In this document: positions 8,501-9,918 of the stretch, in pieces
How positions within the stretch are numbered: position 1 is the stretch's first letter
How the letters are laid out: each line of letters opens with the position of its first letter
NCBI GenBank assembly: GCA_021443045.1
Contig: JABUUT010000056.1
Coordinates: 1 to 9,918, forward strand
Reading direction: 5' to 3'
From: Fibrobacteraceae bacterium
Lineage (GTDB): Bacteria > Fibrobacterota > Fibrobacteria > Fibrobacterales > Fibrobacteraceae
DNA length: 9,918 bases
The notes under the pieces: model-generated
Seen by the model: only the letters and a program-made list of their open reading frames with translations
Databases searched by the model: none
Told to the model about the DNA's origin: nothing
Translations under genes and position numbers: made by a program

Positions 8501-8878
8501 GAAATCAAAAAGATACACGTTTTCATGGAACGCATCTTGATTAGGCTGTATCAGAAGTGGATTAATCAGTAATTCATAAAACTGATTACTGGTCTCCAAA
8601 ATGGTGGTTTTCTTGTTATCTACAAGACAGGTCATAGACATGACTTTATTAACAGCCTCGTCTACCTGAGAGTCCGTGTATGTAGAACCAACTCGAGTAA
8701 GAAAACGACGAAGCTCACGTTCTATCACAGGAGAGTTCTTTGAACCATCTTCCATGGAATTGCAACCTTTATTGCATTGCAGCTTTCCAAGATATTCATA
8801 ATGAAGTTGTTCACGAAACAATTTTACTATCGAATTTTGAAATTCTCGTTCTTTTTCAATTATGTAATCTTTTTCCAT
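5582..8878 (-). CDS. hsdR: Type I restriction endonuclease / translocase subunit HsdR
   Basis: This 1098-residue subunit pumps DNA using ATP and cuts unmethylated DNA at a distance from the recognition site. Domains in order: an N-terminal HSDR_N nuclease with the PD-(D/E)xK core (D154 in SRPDIVVY, then E168-L-K170), followed by a superfamily 2 helicase motor. The motor has Walker A GSGKS (296-300), Walker B DECH (424-427), FTGTP (451-455), motif V around LLTGFDAPSA (680-689) and motif VI QAICRVNR (705-712). A long helical C-terminal region follows, probably contacting HsdM-HsdS. All key motifs are intact and the length is typical. The gene starts 27 bases after the peptidase stop; GGA lies about 9 bases before the ATG, a weak ribosome site. 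It is cotranscribed with hsdM, 14 bases downstream. Confidence 0.97.
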   Translation of the reverse strand: MEKDYIIEKEREFQNSIVKLFREQLHYEYLGKLQCNKGCNSMEDGSKNSPVIERELRRFLTRVGSTYTDSQVDEAVNKVMSMTCLVDNKKTTILETSNQFYELLINPLLIQPNQDAFHENVYLFDFNNPLQNNFAIAEEVSYTDPITGSNSRPDIVVYVNGIALAVIELKRSTVTIDEGIKQNLSNEIDLIPSFFTTTQFTIAANSEAFKYATLLTPQKFWCPWKRDNHKIGEPLKGEEAFTDFFKKETFFDLFRYGVVNDGGTKKVMRPHQYHALQAAMPRLKDKASGVIWHSQGSGKSLTMVWLAKYIRRTFGDARVLVITDRTELDTQINNKFLDAQESIYRAKSCNDLLDALQNGAEWLICSLIHKFGHLIDPQTQKEVEDEKRNRIALEKYLKELQELIDSKYEGGFKTKGTHKFVFVDECHRTQSGRLHEAMRSIMGDDVMFIGFTGTPLLASEKKTGGYRDYLKIKNASEHRFGPYIHQYLHKEAVDDKVILDLQYEARDVKQQIVSKEKLDKILEGILAGVTEDNKENIKARWTTMEKVYSSKERIERIGYSILEDLSQYPLKEDWCNAMLVAESIYSAYKYYEFFQHQCSDTSLRGKCAVVTSYTPSDNDKRKNNNGDDSAEQEAKFKNKMAGKSYEDLGVEDAGAYEAKAKRLFIEMPSQMKLLIVVDKLLTGFDAPSATYLYIDKDMSGHNLFQAICRVNRLGVDLKVDKNNPNSKTIFTHKEYGLIVDFKRLFDNIQDAVTNFNKEKGALGGYDSADIEGLLEDALTKNKKRLHSALEAYDALKSDWERSGVKNADEVVSYFVPESALASESEEYKAKRYAFYKIVSSLAGAYASISDYIIRAGFTEKEAETIRNKVSQASGLMLRVKQAATEDFDVKEKDPQMRQLLDRFIRAEDAETVIPATADFSFLDLLTQDSDTDQVAEKAKKEAGSAKAAAEKIKAKARAVINDWHAKDKTKSESFAERLQEILDQIKKNTEDTIEGVKKLIELLKVMKSKDSMPDGIKSAFARALYNNQDLWTSCKDEDCVLAGIKQLEYYMQNKAPADWKDTTSTHYLICLKGLSNLMNGAPVEQVLEVYKMAAANIE

Positions 8879-8905
8879 ATAGATAGTCCATGTAAGAAAA
8901 CTGTT

Positions 8906-9583
8906 TTAGAAGGCAAGCTCATTCAATTGATTTTGCAAACTTTCCCAATTTGGAAGATTTGTCTGCAGAAGCCTAAAAAAACGCGGTGTATGGTTATGTT
9001 CAACTAAATGAAGCACTTCATGAGCAACTACATATTCAATACATTCTTGTGGTTTCTTTGCCAATTCCAAATTGAAAATAATTTTTTGTTTTTTCTGATT
9101 GCAGCTTCCCCAACGTAAAGGCATTGATAGAAATTCCACGGCAGGCATTGACACGTTGATTTTTTTTACCCATTCTTCAACCAGTGCGGGGCAAGTTTCT
9201 TTTAATCGTTCTCTGTACCACTCTTTAAGTAGATCTTCAACATTTTCACGATTTCGGCATCTTACAACCAAGTAATCTCCCTCAATAAAAACCTTCTGAC
9301 GCTCATTTGGTTCGTGGTCAACTCGCAAGCGATAGGCTTGACCCTTGTAATAATGACATTCTCCGCTGACGAAATCCCGCTTGGGCTGAATGTTGTGAGT
9401 CATCGCTTCTTTTCGTTTCTCTATAATCCAAATCCATCTAGACAAAACAAAAAAACGAAGGTGTTTTTCACTGGTTTCATAAGGAGCGGAAACGTGAACG
9501 CGACCATTCGGCGGGTATACCGAAAGGTGTATATGCTTTATGTTTTTATACTCTATCTCTATGTCTATGCCATTCACAACCAT
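8906..9583 (-). CDS. YgjP-like (DUF45/M48-type) zinc metallopeptidase
   Basis: This 225-residue protein is predicted to be a cytoplasmic zinc-dependent peptidase. Seen: HEVLH at 188-192 (zinc ligands His188 and His192, catalytic Glu189), a likely third ligand His198 in NHTPRFF, and the conserved RWGSC segment at 157-161. The N-terminal half is the beta-rich region typical of the YgjP family. No signal peptide or membrane segment is seen, and the length is normal. It is the first gene of the operon. Genes of this family are often found beside hsdR, but substrate and role are not established; processing of the restriction complex or of a phage protein is speculation. The ATG lacks a clear Shine-Dalgarno, and the upstream run is TATTTTTCTACAC. 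A GTG two codons in is possible but not better supported. Confidence 0.9.
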   Translation of the reverse strand: MVVNGIDIEIEYKNIKHIHLSVYPPNGRVHVSAPYETSEKHLRFFVLSRWIWIIEKRKEAMTHNIQPKRDFVSGECHYYKGQAYRLRVDHEPNERQKVFIEGDYLVVRCRNRENVEDLLKEWYRERLKETCPALVEEWVKKINVSMPAVEFLSMPLRWGSCNQKKQKIIFNLELAKKPQECIEYVVAHEVLHLVEHNHTPRFFRLLQTNLPNWESLQNQLNELAF

Positions 9584-9609
9584 GTGTAGAAAAATATACT
9601 ATAAAAAAG

Positions 9610-9637
9610 ATTGTATGGTTTACGCATCTTAGAACAA
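9610..9637 (-). promoter_or_regulatory. Candidate sigma-70-like promoter of the operon
   Basis: Reading on the minus strand, TTGTTC (9637-9632) is followed after 16 bases by TACAAT (9615-9610). The start point would be near 9603, giving a leader of about 20 bases before the peptidase ATG. The match is reasonable but not decisive, since AT-rich DNA yields chance boxes. Confidence 0.4.
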
Positions 9638-9706
9638 GTCCTTTGAAAGTATCGTAAAAAAATGCATATGATTTAAGGGATTGGTTGAATTATGTTTCCA
9701 TCCGTC

Positions 9707-9712
9707 ATTATA
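9707..9712 (-). promoter_or_regulatory. Possible upstream -10 box TATAAT
   Basis: A perfect TATAAT lies on the minus strand about 125 bases before the peptidase ATG. No good -35 box is found 16-18 bases upstream (ATGTTT at 17), so this is a weak candidate that would need an activator or be chance. Confidence 0.2.
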
Positions 9713-9761
9713 GGAAGTGTAATCGAAAAAAACATCTATTATGTTCAAGCGTAAGGACAAA

Positions 9762-9776
9762 GTTATTTGCAATAAC
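9762..9776. repeat. Perfect 15-bp palindrome GTTATT-TGC-AATAAC
   Basis: Six-base arms flank a 3-base centre. It lies about 50 bases upstream of the possible TATAAT box. It could be a protein-binding site for operon control. The structure is plain, but the function is a guess. Confidence 0.4.
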
Positions 9777-9854
9777 CGCGAGAAATGGGAATGTTTTTGC
9801 TTTTTGCGAGGGAAAAGTGCCAAGGTGAATGCGGATTTCATCTGCCAGAGGCGG

Positions 9855-9894
9855 TGGACCCTATCGCTCCACTGCGTTGCGCTCCAGGGTGACA
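9855..9894. repeat. REP-like structured repeat, intergenic copy
   Basis: This runs from TGGACCCTATCG to GCGCTCCAGGGTGACA. Outer arms ACCCT (9858-9862) and AGGGT (9886-9890) can pair, and CGCTCCA is repeated at 9865-9871 and 9880-9886. It has the same ends and nearly the same length (40 against 43 bp) as the copy in hsdS at 2391-2433, with paired changes in the outer stem. Confidence 0.65.
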
Positions 9895-9909
9895 GAGGGG
9901 GAGATTATT

Positions 9910-9918
9910 CACTGGATC
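9910..9918. repeat. Possible start of a third repeat copy, cut by window edge
   Basis: CACTGGAT here equals the 8 bases at the left boundary of the hsdS repeat (2388-2395). Only 9 bases are visible, so the match may be chance. Confidence 0.25.

Larger units (their letters stand above)
9584..9918. other. Gene-free upstream region of the operon
   Basis: These 335 bases hold no convincing gene. They contain candidate promoters for the operon (9610-9637 and 9707-9712), a perfect palindrome (9762-9776) and repeat copies from 9855 to the edge. No tRNA, rRNA or intrinsic terminator is recognised. Confidence 0.7.

Noticed and set aside
9629..9841. 70-codon minus-strand frame upstream of the peptidase
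   Set aside because: It overlaps the best promoter candidate, shows no family features and has no clear ribosome site; probably chance.
1..9918. CRISPR array, tRNA or rRNA genes
   Set aside because: No regularly spaced repeats and no tRNA or rRNA-like stretches were seen on either strand.

Overview
The window carries a compact defence operon, read entirely on the minus strand (right to left). Its order is a YgjP-type zinc metallopeptidase, hsdR, hsdM, a possible 33-residue micro-ORF, hsdS, and a large reverse-transcriptase gene that runs off the left edge. The spaces between the main genes are 27, 14, 116 and 7 bases. No terminator is visible between genes, and candidate promoter sequences lie only upstream of the peptidase gene.

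The organism cannot be fixed from this sequence alone. The coding is bacterial and moderately AT-rich. The window holds two complete and one cut-off copy of a structured repeat with ends of the type TGTCATTCTGAGC...AGAATCCA or TGTCACCCTGGAGC...AGGGTCCA. I associate such repeats with Fibrobacter and some other Bacteroidota-like genomes, so Fibrobacter or a relative is a low-to-moderate confidence guess.

Layout by position. 9584-9918 is a gene-free stretch with candidate promoters, a perfect 15-bp palindrome and repeat copies at the right edge. 8906-9583 encodes the peptidase. 5582-8878 (HsdR), 3219-5567 (HsdM) and 1783-3102 (HsdS) form a complete type I restriction-modification system with intact motor, nuclease and methylase motifs and a two-domain specificity subunit. 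3103-3218 is an hsdM-hsdS spacer holding a strong 12-bp-stem hairpin and a short ORF. 1-1775 encodes at least 591 residues of a reverse transcriptase of the Abi/DRT ('unknown group') kind, with motifs A (D205), B (LPIG 268-271) and C (YVDD 302-305).

Inferred workings: HsdR, HsdM and HsdS methylate host DNA and cleave unmodified invading DNA. The reverse transcriptase, placed directly behind hsdS, probably supplies a second antiviral layer, as PrrC does in some other hsd loci. The peptidase gene often travels with type I systems, but its role is not established. The most notable points are the reverse transcriptase inside the operon, the hsdM-hsdS hairpin and micro-ORF, and an hsdS inter-domain linker made of repeat DNA that resembles the intergenic repeat at the right edge.
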